Source of the DNA: Caenimonas aquaedulcis
Lineage (GTDB): Bacteria > Pseudomonadota > Gammaproteobacteria > Burkholderiales > Burkholderiaceae_C
Assembly (NCBI RefSeq): GCF_015831345.1
Contig: NZ_JADWYS010000001.1
Location: 4,058,618 to 4,122,617 of the forward strand
Direction: 5' to 3'
Length of the DNA stretch: 64,000 bases
This document shows positions 43,472-52,880 of this stretch, one piece after another. The translations under genes and the position numbers were made by a program. The notes under the pieces were generated by a model that was given only the letters and a program-made list of their open reading frames with translations, was not told the origin of the DNA and did no database searches. Position 1 is the stretch's first letter. Each line of letters starts with the position of its first letter.

Positions 43472-44074
43472 ATGATGACCTTCAAGAGCGCGGCCGCCAT
43501 CGCGGTGGGCGTCGCGGCCCTCGCGGGATGCGCGTCGATGCAGTCGATGGCGGGCTGGGAGACGCTGATCGACGGCGCACAGGGCATGCAGAACTTCACG
43601 AACATGGGAGGCGCCAACTGGCGCGCGGAGGGCGATGCGATCGTCGCGGACAAGCGCCCCGGCAACGAACCCACCTACTACCTCGCGACGAACAAGTCGT
43701 ACAAGGACTTCCAGGTCCGCGCCGAATTCTGGGTGAGCGAGGACGCCAACAGCGGGCTGTACCTGCGCTGCTCGGAAGTGCGCCCCATGACGGACCGCAC
43801 CTGCCACGAGGCCAACATCTTCGACAAGCGCCCCGACCCCAGCTTCGCGACGGGCGCGATCGTATGGCTCGTCAAGGCGCCGGTGCCGGTGCCCAGGACC
43901 GGGGGTCAGTGGAACGTCATGGAGGTCACGGCCAAGGGGACGCACATGACCGTGACGCTCAATGGCGTGAAGACCGCCGAGACGAACGAGGCGCGCGACA
44001 ACGCCGGGGTGATCGGCCTGCAGTACGCCGGCGGCGTGGTGAAGTTCCGCAAGCTCCAGGTCAGGTCGATCTGA
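43472..44074 (+). CDS. DUF1080-family lipoprotein (3-keto-disaccharide hydrolase-like lectin fold)
   Basis: 200 residues from ATG 43472, which follows AGGAGCGAG. Lipobox ALAGC with Cys near residue 20. The mature chain has GWETLIDGAQGMQNFTNMGG, NSGLYLRCSEVR and GQWNVMEVTAKGTHMTVTLN, the beta-jelly-roll signature of DUF1080. Family members bind or cleave keto-sugars; a binding function is equally likely. Outer- or inner-membrane anchored by lipid. Stands alone. Confidence 0.8.
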   Translation: MMTFKSAAAIAVGVAALAGCASMQSMAGWETLIDGAQGMQNFTNMGGANWRAEGDAIVADKRPGNEPTYYLATNKSYKDFQVRAEFWVSEDANSGLYLRCSEVRPMTDRTCHEANIFDKRPDPSFATGAIVWLVKAPVPVPRTGGQWNVMEVTAKGTHMTVTLNGVKTAETNEARDNAGVIGLQYAGGVVKFRKLQVRSI

Positions 44075-44082
44075 GCGCGCCT

Positions 44083-44490
44083 TTAGTTGCAGCGCACCCG
44101 CACCCAGTATTGCGGCGTCACTTCCGGCGGGCTGTTCACGTTGTACACGCGGGCGGAGATCCGTGTCGCCGCGTAGACCTTGCCGTGGTGGCGCGCGAGG
44201 TTGCCGGGCAGGTAGCGCACCTGCGGGTTCCAGCGCGCCGCGCCGCAGCGGTCGCCGCGGTCACGGCGGTACGGGTCGTAACGGCCGGGGTAGGGCTCGC
44301 CGACGGCGATCTCGCGGTGCTGGACATAGAGCGGCTGCGGCGCCAGCTGCACCACCGGGGGTGGCGGCGCATAGTTGGACGAGCCCGGGGCGAAGTACAC
44401 CGTGGTGCCCGCGCTGGCAGCCGCCGTGGCGCCGATGGACGCGAGGGCCAGCACGGCCGCGAGGAGTTTGGATTGGACAGAGCGCTTCAT
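44083..44490 (-). CDS. Secreted small protein with CBM5/12-like C-terminus
   Basis: 135 residues with signal peptide (1-27, ending ASAG). A Pro/Tyr-rich linker (PPPPVVQLAPQPLYVQHREI) follows. The C-terminal 50 residues (ARWNPQVRYLPGNLARHHGK, VYAATRISARV and QYWVRVRC) resemble the W/Y spacing of small carbohydrate-binding modules of the chitin-binding type (AW....Y..GD.V...G..Y.A......P....W). Function therefore possibly polysaccharide binding, not proven. Two cysteines may pair. Confidence 0.6.
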   Translation of the reverse strand: MKRSVQSKLLAAVLALASIGATAAASAGTTVYFAPGSSNYAPPPPVVQLAPQPLYVQHREIAVGEPYPGRYDPYRRDRGDRCGAARWNPQVRYLPGNLARHHGKVYAATRISARVYNVNSPPEVTPQYWVRVRCN

Positions 44491-44686
44491 GGAAGCTCCT
44501 TTCTTTGCAGTGCCTCCACTGTGCCCCGCCCGGGCTGAACGGCATGTGAACGGGCGTCACAATGCGCGCGTAGGACAAGGGCGGAATTTCCAGCTCATCG
44601 GTTGAAGACTTGTCGAGAATGCCCGCCGTCGTTCGTCGTGAGGGCAGGAGCGCGAAGTTCCTGCAAACCAATGCAAGGAGATGGAC

Positions 44687-45115
44687 ATGAAATTCATGGT
44701 GATGGTCAAGGCCACGAAAGACAGCGAGGCGGGCGTGATGCCCACGGAGCAGGATTTCGCGGCGATGGGGAAATTCAACGAAGAGCTGGTGAAGGCCGGC
44801 GTGATGCTGTCCGGGGAAGGCCTGAAACCCAGTTCGAATGGCGCGCGCGTGCGCTTTTCCGGCAAGGACCGCCAGGTGATCGACGGTCCTTTCGCGGAAA
44901 CGAAGGAGCTCGTGGCGGGCTTCTGGCTGTGGGAATGCAAGTCGCTGCAGGAGGCGATCGAGTGGGTCAAGCGTTGCCCCAACCCGATGCCCGGCGACTC
45001 GGAGATCGAGATCCGTCCGCTGTACGGCGCGGAGGATTTCGGTGAGGCCCTCACGCCGGAGCTGCGCGAACAGGAAGAGCGGCTGCGCAAGCAGGTCGAA
45101 GCGCAGAAGCGCTGA
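44687..45115 (+). CDS. YCII-related (DGPF-domain) protein
   Basis: 142 residues. Start ATG 44687 is preferred over 44681 because AAGGAG ends at 44680, leaving no room for the earlier codon. DGPFAETKE (66-74) is the hallmark; it is preceded by KFMVMVKATKDSE. Ferredoxin-like fold with unknown chemistry. Such genes often neighbour ECF sigma factors, but none is here. Co-directional with a DHFR-like gene 22 bases on. Confidence 0.85.
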   Translation: MKFMVMVKATKDSEAGVMPTEQDFAAMGKFNEELVKAGVMLSGEGLKPSSNGARVRFSGKDRQVIDGPFAETKELVAGFWLWECKSLQEAIEWVKRCPNPMPGDSEIEIRPLYGAEDFGEALTPELREQEERLRKQVEAQKR

Positions 45116-45137
45116 GCGAATCGACAAGAAGGATGCG

Positions 45138-45782
45138 ATGAAAGTCAAAGTACTCTGCTTCAGCCTTTCCCTCGACGGGTTCGGCGCGGGGCCGGACCAG
45201 GACCTGCAGAACCCGCTGGGTGTCGGCGGGCCCGAGATCTTCCAGTGGGTCTTTCCCACGCGCTCGTTCCAGCGCATGCACGGTGGCAAGGAGGACGGCG
45301 AGACTGGCATCGACAACCAGATGTCCGAACGCGGCTTCGAGAACATCGGCGCATGGATCCTCGGGCGCAACATGTTCGGCCCCGTGCGCGGCCCGTGGCC
45401 GGACGACAGCTGGAAGGGCTGGTGGGGCGACAACCCGCCCTACCACGTGCCGACCTTCGTCCTCACGCATCATGCGCGGCCGGTGCTGAAGATGGAAGGC
45501 GGGACGGAGTTCCGCTTCGTCACCGACGGCATCGAGAGCGCCCTGGAGCAGGCGAGGGCCGCGGCCGGCGGCAAGGACGTGCGCATCGGCGGCGGCGTGT
45601 CGACGGTGCGGCAGTACCTGCAGGCGCGGCTCGTCGATGAATTGCACTACGCGGTGCGGCCCGTGCTGCTCGGGCGCGGCGAGGCGATGTGGGCCGGCCT
45701 CGACCTGCGCGCGCTCGGCTACGAAGTCGCCGAGGAGATCCGCGGCGAGCGCGCCACGCACGTCATCGTGCGGCGCAAGTAG
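45138..45782 (+). CDS. Dihydrofolate reductase-family (RibD C-terminal-like) protein
   Basis: 214 residues from ATG 45138 with AGAAGGA upstream. The RibD_C/DHFR-like fold appears as VLCFSLSLDGFGAG, AWILGRNMFGPVRG, PTFVLTHHARP and VRIGGGVSTVRQYL then ELHYAVRPVLLGRG. GGGV(S) binds the NADPH phosphate. It probably reduces a pterin- or flavin-like or other carbonyl substrate; no pathway nearby. Likely in an operon with YCII-like and KTSC genes. Confidence 0.85.
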   Translation: MKVKVLCFSLSLDGFGAGPDQDLQNPLGVGGPEIFQWVFPTRSFQRMHGGKEDGETGIDNQMSERGFENIGAWILGRNMFGPVRGPWPDDSWKGWWGDNPPYHVPTFVLTHHARPVLKMEGGTEFRFVTDGIESALEQARAAAGGKDVRIGGGVSTVRQYLQARLVDELHYAVRPVLLGRGEAMWAGLDLRALGYEVAEEIRGERATHVIVRRK

Positions 45783-45795
45783 GGGAGCGTCCATC

Positions 45796-46074
45796 ATGCC
45801 GACGAAGACCTTCACGAGCGGCCGCATCCGCAAGGCGGACTACGACCCTTCTTCGCGGCAGCTCGACCTGCATTGGGACAACAAGTCGGTGCTGGCGTAC
45901 AAGCACGTGCCGGAGGAAGTGTTCCGCCGGCTATGCAGCGCGCCGAACCCCGCGACCTACTGGGAGGACCGGATCGCGGAGGAATATCCCAAGGGCCGGC
46001 CGATGACGTCGAACGCCGATCCGGATGCGGCGAAGAAATTCGGGGACCTGTTCGGCAAGGACGACTCCGCCTAG
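45796..46074 (+). CDS. KTSC-domain protein
   Basis: 92 residues from ATG 45796. RKADYDPSSRQLDLHWDNKS with YKHVPEEVFRRL and the following segment matches the small KTSC domain, found alone or with nucleic-acid enzymes. Function unknown. It follows the DHFR-like gene by 13 bases. Its stop shares CTAG with the convergent epimerase-like gene. Confidence 0.75.
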   Translation: MPTKTFTSGRIRKADYDPSSRQLDLHWDNKSVLAYKHVPEEVFRRLCSAPNPATYWEDRIAEEYPKGRPMTSNADPDAAKKFGDLFGKDDSA

Positions 46075-46733
46075 CTCGCCTTGCGCAGCTCCGACGACAT
46101 CATCACGCGCTTGCCGTGGGCCACTGGCACTGCCTTCAGCAGCGCATTCGCCACCGACTTCGCAGGGATCGATTTGTAGTTGTCCGGGATCAGCGGCGCG
46201 AGCACGCGGCTGACGTTCATCGCAAGTTTCTCGCCGCCTCGCAGCGGTTGCCCCAGTGCTTCGCGGTCGCCCGCGAGGAAGGACGGCCTCGCGATGACCA
46301 GGCCTTCGAAACCGAGGGCAGTCAGCGCATCCTCCATCTCGCCCTTCACGCGGTTGTAGAAGATCGGCGAGCCCTTGTCGGCGCCCATCGCGCTCACGAC
46401 ACCCAGGCGCTTCGCGCCCGCGGCCTTCGCCGCCTTCGCCACCGCGAGCACCGCGTCGAAATCGACCGCGCGGAAAGCCGCCTGGCTGCCCGCGACCTTG
46501 ATCGTGGTGCCCAGTGCGACGAAGGCCTCGCCGACGCTCGGGAGCGCGGGCAAGGCCTGGTTGAAATCGACCCGGTGCTGGGTCAGCTTGGGATGCGCCA
46601 CCGGCAGTTCCCGGCGGCCCAGCGAATGGACCGCCGCGACGCTGTCATCGGCGAGCAAGCCGTCGAGGATCGAGCGGCCGACGAGGCCGGAAGCCCCGGC
46701 GATCAGTACGGTGCGGGAGGAGGGCGCGTCCAT
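46071..46733 (-). CDS. NAD(P)-binding Rossmann protein (NAD-epimerase/NmrA-like)
   Basis: 220 residues. The dinucleotide loop is GASGLVGR (13-20), HSLGRRE follows strand 2 (NADP preference possible) and VSAMGADKGSPIFYNRVKGE has the Tyr-x-x-x-Lys (YNRVK) of SDR-a type enzymes. The length is short, as in HTATIP2/Oxidoreductase-like atypical SDRs (LolX group). Substrate unknown. It stands downstream of the helicase on the same strand, 26 bases before the helicase stop. Confidence 0.82.
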   Translation of the reverse strand: MDAPSSRTVLIAGASGLVGRSILDGLLADDSVAAVHSLGRRELPVAHPKLTQHRVDFNQALPALPSVGEAFVALGTTIKVAGSQAAFRAVDFDAVLAVAKAAKAAGAKRLGVVSAMGADKGSPIFYNRVKGEMEDALTALGFEGLVIARPSFLAGDREALGQPLRGGEKLAMNVSRVLAPLIPDNYKSIPAKSVANALLKAVPVAHGKRVMMSSELRKAS

Positions 46734-46759
46734 GGTGGACGCATCCTACCTCCGATGCT

Positions 46760-48538
46760 TCAGCGTGCGAAGCGGGACGGCGCGCGCTGGCCGTTGCCGC
46801 CGCCGCCACCGCGATTGCGGTTGCCGCCGCCGCCACGGCGCCCGGCGCCCATGCTGTCGATGCTGGTGCGCGTCGGGTCGGGCTGGCCGCCCACGTTCAC
46901 GCGCTGCACGCCGGTCATGTCGCGGCGGCCGGGCATGTTGGTGCGCAGCGGATCGATGTTGCGCGGCATGCGGTCCTCGTCGCGGTCATCCGAATCGCGG
47001 AACTGCACGGGCTGCGGTTGCTGCGGCTGCGTGTTGCGCGGCGGGCGGGCCTGCTGCGGCGGGCGCTGGCCATTGCCATTGCCGTTCGCGCGCTGGCCTT
47101 GCGGCTGCGCGCCGTTGCGCGAGCCGTTGCCGCCACCCCCGTTGCGTGCGCCGGCGTTGCGGCCGGCACCGTTGCCGGCGGCGCCATCGCGGTTGCCGCC
47201 ACCATTGCCATTGCGCGCGCCACCGTTGCGTCCACCGCCACCGCCATCGGCGGCCTTGTTGTCGCGGATGCGCTGCATCATTTCCTGGCGCGCGGCCTTG
47301 GCGGCTGCGGCCATCACGTCGCGGCCCGGCGGCTTGCCGGCGCCGCCCCAGATCGTCTGGCGGCCCATGGCGATGGGCTCGGCGCGCTCGCCGGGTTCGG
47401 GCGCGAAGCCCTCGATCAGACGGCTTTCGATCTTCTGCTTGGTGAAGCGCTCGATCTCCTGCATAAAGCCCTCTTCGTCCAGGCAGACGAAGCTCACGGC
47501 GGCGCCTTCGGCACCCGCGCGGCCGGTGCGGCCGATGCGGTGCACGTAGTCTTCCGGCACGTTGGGGATTTCGTAGTTGACGACGTGCGGCAGGTCGTCG
47601 ATGTCGATGCCGCGCGCGGCGATGTCGGTGGCCACGAGCGCGCGGATCTCGCCGCTCTTGAAGCCGCCCAGCGCCTGGGTGCGGGCCGACTGGCTCTTGT
47701 TGCCGTGCAGCGCCATCGCCTGGATGCCGTTCTTGGTCAGGAATTCGGCGACGTTGTTCGCGCCGAACTTGGTGCGCGTGAACACCAGCACCTGGCTCCA
47801 GTTGTGCTCGTTGATGATGTGGGCGAGCATCTGCTTCTTCTTGCCGCGGCCGACCGGGTGCTGCGTCTGCGTGATGCGCTGCACGGTCGTGTTGCGCGGC
47901 GTCACCTGGATGCTCTGCGGGTTCTTCAGGAGGTTGTTCGCGAGTTCGCGGATCTCGTCGCTGAAGGTGGCGGAGAAGAGCAGGCTCTGCTTTTCCTTGG
48001 GCACGAGGGCGAGGATTTTCTTGACGTCGGGCAGGAAGCCCATGTCCAGCATGCGGTCGGCCTCGTCGAGCACGAGCATCTCGACGGTGGACAGGTCCAG
48101 GAAGCCCTGCTGCTGCAGGTCGAGCAGGCGGCCGGGGGTGGCCACGAGGATGTCGACACCGGCCTTGAGCTTGCTGATCTGCGGGTTCATGCCGACGCCG
48201 CCGAAGATCACCGTGGAGGTGAGCTTGAGGTACTTGCCGTACGTGCGGATGGATTCCTCCACCTGCGCGGCGAGTTCGCGCGTGGGCGTGAGCACCAAGG
48301 CGGCGATGCCGTCCTTGCCGAACTTGTTGGTCCTGCTGCTGCCCGCCGCGAGCTTGTGCAGCATGGGCAGCGTGAAGGCCGCCGTCTTGCCGGTGCCGGT
48401 CTGGGCGCCGCCCAGAAGGTCGTGGCCTTCGAGCACGGCGGGAATCGCCTGGGCCTGGATCGGGGTGGGGGTTTCGTAGCCTTGCTCGTGCACGGCCTTC
48501 AAGATGGCGGGAGCCAGCTTCAAATCATCAAAAGTCAT
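46760..48538 (-). CDS. rhlE: DEAD-box RNA helicase, RhlE-type with long GN/R-rich tail
   Basis: 592 residues. Motifs: Q-motif [18 protein letters not shown] (45-52), PTRELA (85-90), TPGR (134-137), DEAD (158-161), SAT near 195 and [13 protein letters not shown] in domain 2. Residues about 440-592 are low complexity, rich in Gly, Asn and Arg (for example [20 protein letters not shown]), giving an RNA-binding, possibly phase-separating tail. It unwinds structured RNA in ribosome assembly or mRNA decay. The tail is encoded by repeat-like DNA. A structured leader precedes it. Confidence 0.9.
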   Translation of the reverse strand: MTFDDLKLAPAILKAVHEQGYETPTPIQAQAIPAVLEGHDLLGGAQTGTGKTAAFTLPMLHKLAAGSSRTNKFGKDGIAALVLTPTRELAAQVEESIRTYGKYLKLTSTVIFGGVGMNPQISKLKAGVDILVATPGRLLDLQQQGFLDLSTVEMLVLDEADRMLDMGFLPDVKKILALVPKEKQSLLFSATFSDEIRELANNLLKNPQSIQVTPRNTTVQRITQTQHPVGRGKKKQMLAHIINEHNWSQVLVFTRTKFGANNVAEFLTKNGIQAMALHGNKSQSARTQALGGFKSGEIRALVATDIAARGIDIDDLPHVVNYEIPNVPEDYVHRIGRTGRAGAEGAAVSFVCLDEEGFMQEIERFTKQKIESRLIEGFAPEPGERAEPIAMGRQTIWGGAGKPPGRDVMAAAAKAARQEMMQRIRDNKAADGGGGGRNGGARNGNGGGNRDGAAGNGAGRNAGARNGGGGNGSRNGAQPQGQRANGNGNGQRPPQQARPPRNTQPQQPQPVQFRDSDDRDEDRMPRNIDPLRTNMPGRRDMTGVQRVNVGGQPDPTRTSIDSMGAGRRGGGGNRNRGGGGGNGQRAPSRFAR

Positions 48539-48841
48539 TTAAAAGTGCGCCATCCGTGGCGCTTGGGAATCGGCCTGTACGGTGCGGGTGCACCGAGCCA
48601 GTCAAAGGCAGATGGGGTTCCGGGAGGTGGGAGGCGGCGGGCCCTGGGTCGGGTCGCCTTGTCCCCAGCGAATCGCTGAGATCGCGGGCAACTGGAGTCC
48701 GCGACAGGGTCATTGTCTCACGGATCGGTGCCCGGCGTTGCCGGGCTGTCTCATTTGTCGCGCCAGCGCCCCGTGGCGGGGGGAAAAGGCTGGCGTTGCC
48801 CGACCGTGCGGACACATAATTTGGTTCGCTTCCCGAAACCT
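48539..48841. other. 303-base non-coding gap between rhlE and the first DUF1631 gene
   Basis: It holds the rhlE leader with two short hairpins (48547-48562, 48581-48594), a GCCCGG/CCGGGC hairpin (48730-48746), and a CCCC/GGGG hairpin around 48765-48780 reminiscent of the repeat at 52763. A CATAAT -10-like hexamer at 48815-48820 could serve the DUF1631 gene but has no good -35. No open frame with a plausible start and ribosome site was found. Confidence 0.6.
48547..48562 (-). promoter_or_regulatory. Perfect hairpin immediately before the rhlE start codon
   Basis: On the minus strand GCGCCA (48562-48557), loop CGGA and TGGCGC (48552-48547) form a 6-bp stem, followed by ACTTTTAA and the ATG at 48538. 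There is no Shine-Dalgarno sequence between hairpin and start, and the stem followed by a short U-run also has the look of an attenuator. A role in controlling helicase synthesis (autoregulation, cold) is inferred. Confidence 0.45.
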
Positions 48842-51040
48842 ATGGCCACTTTGCTCAAGCTCCGACTGGGGGTCTCCGACGACCCCACCGCTTTCCAGCC
48901 GTCGCTCAACGACTGCCTGGAGGCGATGCTTCAGCAGTCCGACCTGCTCGTGACCGAAATGCTCAACGGGCTGGTGGCCGCCACCGCGCCCAACAGTACG
49001 CGGCGCATCGCCGGCTTTCAGCAGCCCGGCACCAAGCTGGCCATCCAGGAGATGTCGAAGAACCTGAAGGCCGTGTCCGGGTCCTTCCGCGCGGAGCTCA
49101 CCAGGCTCGTGTACGAGGGCGGCGGCAAGGAGACCGTTCACGCCGAGGCCCTGCGCTTCGAAGACCTGCGCCTGTTCGAAGCCTCCGAGCTCGACCAGAG
49201 CATCGAGGTCGCGCGGGCCCAGCAGGAGGTGACGCTCGCCGTGGACGACGTGCTGCCGACGCTCGACGCCCTGGTGAGCACCCTGCTGGGCTGGCGCACG
49301 ATCCAGCCGGGCCTCAACCCCGTCCGCCCCGATGTCTTCGTCCGCGCGCTGCAGGCGACCCTGTCCGAGCACGTCCCCGATGCGCAGGTGCGCGAACAGC
49401 TCATCGCGCCGTCGGCCGGCCTGCTCGGCGCGAACCTGCGCCGGCTCTACAAGGAACTCGCCGACTGGCTCGCCTCCACGGGCGTCGAGCCCGCCGTGCC
49501 CATCGGCGGCCGCGTGGTGAAGGGAGGGCTCGCCAGCGGCAAGCCGGTCGCCGATTCCATGGCCAAGACGCTGCTCACGCTGGACCGCCTGCGCAAGCTG
49601 CTTCACGGCGACTTCGACGCGAACACCGCGCCGCGCGACTTCCTGCACACCATGCCGGCGTCGATGTCGCTGCTGCAGGAAATGAAGCAGGTCGATGCGC
49701 TGGTCCAGAAGCTCGAGAGCCGTCCCAAGGCGCCGCCGCCGGCCGAGCCGGTCGATCTGCTCAAGGAGGCGGAGAAACCCCCCGGCGAGTCCGCGCCCCG
49801 CCTGGGCACGCAGCTCGGCGGCGAAGTGGTGCGCCTCATGTTCGACAACCTGGCCGTAGACAAGCGCCTGCTGCCGGAATTCAAGGTCCAGCTCAAGGCC
49901 CTCGAGCCGGGCATCCTCCGGCTCGCCGAACAGGACTCGCGCTTCTTCAGCGACCGCACGCACCCCGCGCGCCAGTTCCTGGACCGGATCACGCAGCGCA
50001 GCCTCGCCTTCTCCGACGAGAAGGACCCCGGGTGGCGCCGGTTCCTCGCGACCGTGCAGGATTCGGTCCAGTGGATGGGCAGCAAGGTGGTGGACGCGGA
50101 CACCTTCGGGGAGCTGCTGGACAACCTGCAGGACAAGTGGTCGGAGCACGACGTCGTGCTCAAGGCCCGCCGGGAGGAAGCCGCGCGCGCGCTGCTGCAC
50201 GCCGAGCAGCGCAACCTCCTTGCGCAAAAGCTCGCGGCCGAATTCGTGGCCCAGGTCGAGAACCTGGACGTCGCCGACTTCGTGCTCGACTTCCTCAAGA
50301 ATTCCTGGGCGCAGGTGGTGGCGGAGGCCCAGCTCAGCTGTGCGGACGGCTCCGACGATCCCTACGGTTACCGCGCGATGGTCGACGACCTGGTCTGGAG
50401 CGTGCAGAAGAGCACGGCCACGCGCGGGCGCGCCAAGCGCCTGGTGCAGATGATCCCGGGCCTGCTCTCCAAGCTGCGCGAGGGCCTGGACCGGATCGAG
50501 TACCCGCCGGAGCTCACCGCGCGGTTTTTCAACAACCTCATCACGATCCACCGCGCGGCGGTGCACGAGGGCCGGGACGCGATCAGCCAGGCGGCGGCCG
50601 AGGCGGTCGAGGCGCAGGAGTCCGAATTCAGCGACGAGGACGCGGCGCAGGCCGAGCTCTGGCTCGACAAGCAGGAAGCCGTCGATTCCGGCTACCTCGA
50701 CGGCGATGCGCTCACCCCGGAGCATGTGGCCAGCCCCGAGGCGATGATGGAAGAGCCGAGCGGGCCCGCCCGCGCGACGGACCTCAAGACGGGCACCTGG
50801 GTCGAACTGATGGTCAAGAACCAGTGGCTGCGCGCCCAGCTCACCTGGGCCAGCCCGCACGCCACCCTCTTCATGTTCACCTCGCAGGCAGGTACCGCGC
50901 ATTCCATGTCGCGCCGCACGCTGGACAAGCTGCGGGCCGCCGGCCACATCAAGGTCGTGGCGGAACGCAACGTGGTGGACGAGGCCCTCGACCAGGTCGC
51001 AAAGACCGCGCTGAAGAACAGCCTCGACGCCAAGGGCTAG
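48842..51040 (+). CDS. DUF1631-family protein (copy A)
   Basis: 732 residues from ATG 48842 (MATLLKLRLGV). Mostly helical. Motifs shared with the second copy at 52881 are EMKQVDALVQK, SRFFSDRTHPARQFLDRITQ, RSLAF, ALLHAEQRNLLAQK and the C-terminal domain TGTWVELMVKNQWLRAQLTW with NSLDAKG at the end. The family was once labelled thymidine phosphorylase without basis. Function unknown; the C-terminal beta domain looks PilZ-like in outline but lacks an obvious RxxxR c-di-GMP motif. No membrane segment. Followed 54 bases on by ettA. Confidence 0.75.
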   Translation: MATLLKLRLGVSDDPTAFQPSLNDCLEAMLQQSDLLVTEMLNGLVAATAPNSTRRIAGFQQPGTKLAIQEMSKNLKAVSGSFRAELTRLVYEGGGKETVHAEALRFEDLRLFEASELDQSIEVARAQQEVTLAVDDVLPTLDALVSTLLGWRTIQPGLNPVRPDVFVRALQATLSEHVPDAQVREQLIAPSAGLLGANLRRLYKELADWLASTGVEPAVPIGGRVVKGGLASGKPVADSMAKTLLTLDRLRKLLHGDFDANTAPRDFLHTMPASMSLLQEMKQVDALVQKLESRPKAPPPAEPVDLLKEAEKPPGESAPRLGTQLGGEVVRLMFDNLAVDKRLLPEFKVQLKALEPGILRLAEQDSRFFSDRTHPARQFLDRITQRSLAFSDEKDPGWRRFLATVQDSVQWMGSKVVDADTFGELLDNLQDKWSEHDVVLKARREEAARALLHAEQRNLLAQKLAAEFVAQVENLDVADFVLDFLKNSWAQVVAEAQLSCADGSDDPYGYRAMVDDLVWSVQKSTATRGRAKRLVQMIPGLLSKLREGLDRIEYPPELTARFFNNLITIHRAAVHEGRDAISQAAAEAVEAQESEFSDEDAAQAELWLDKQEAVDSGYLDGDALTPEHVASPEAMMEEPSGPARATDLKTGTWVELMVKNQWLRAQLTWASPHATLFMFTSQAGTAHSMSRRTLDKLRAAGHIKVVAERNVVDEALDQVAKTALKNSLDAKG

Positions 51041-51094
51041 CCGGGTCCGCGATAATGGAGGGTTGCATCCGACTTCCTCCACATAAAGCTCCAA

Positions 51095-52756
<1,662 letters not shown>

Positions 52757-52762
52757 GCCCAC

Positions 52763-52836
52763 CCCCGAAGCGCCTTCGGCGCCTCCCCCTCAGGGGGCGC
52801 CACCAGCGGCCCGGCAAAGCCGGTTCCGCGGTGGCC
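52763..52836. repeat. Multi-hairpin intergenic repeat
   Basis: Three adjacent stems: GCGCC/GGCGC (52770-52782), CCCCC/GGGGG (52785-52797) and CCGGC/GCCGG (52811-52823). The outer GCCACC (52799-52804) pairs with GGTGGC (52830-52835). It follows the ettA stop and precedes the second DUF1631 gene. I recall similar GC-rich multi-stem elements between genes in Comamonadaceae, so it is probably a dispersed repeat that may also act as a transcript terminator. Copy number cannot be judged from this window. Confidence 0.6.
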
Positions 52837-52880
52837 CACGAAGGGTGGCCATCAGGGCTCATTGGCACGGAAGGGAGCTT

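Noticed and set aside
46940..47260. Possible tandem repeat or CRISPR-like array in the rhlE tail
   Set aside because: The repetition follows Gly/Asn/Arg codons in frame. There are no constant repeat units with unique spacers.
47018..48679. Plus-strand open frame opposite rhlE with a low-complexity start
   Set aside because: It is the reverse of the helicase's Gly/Asn/Arg tail and core. No ribosome site or motif.
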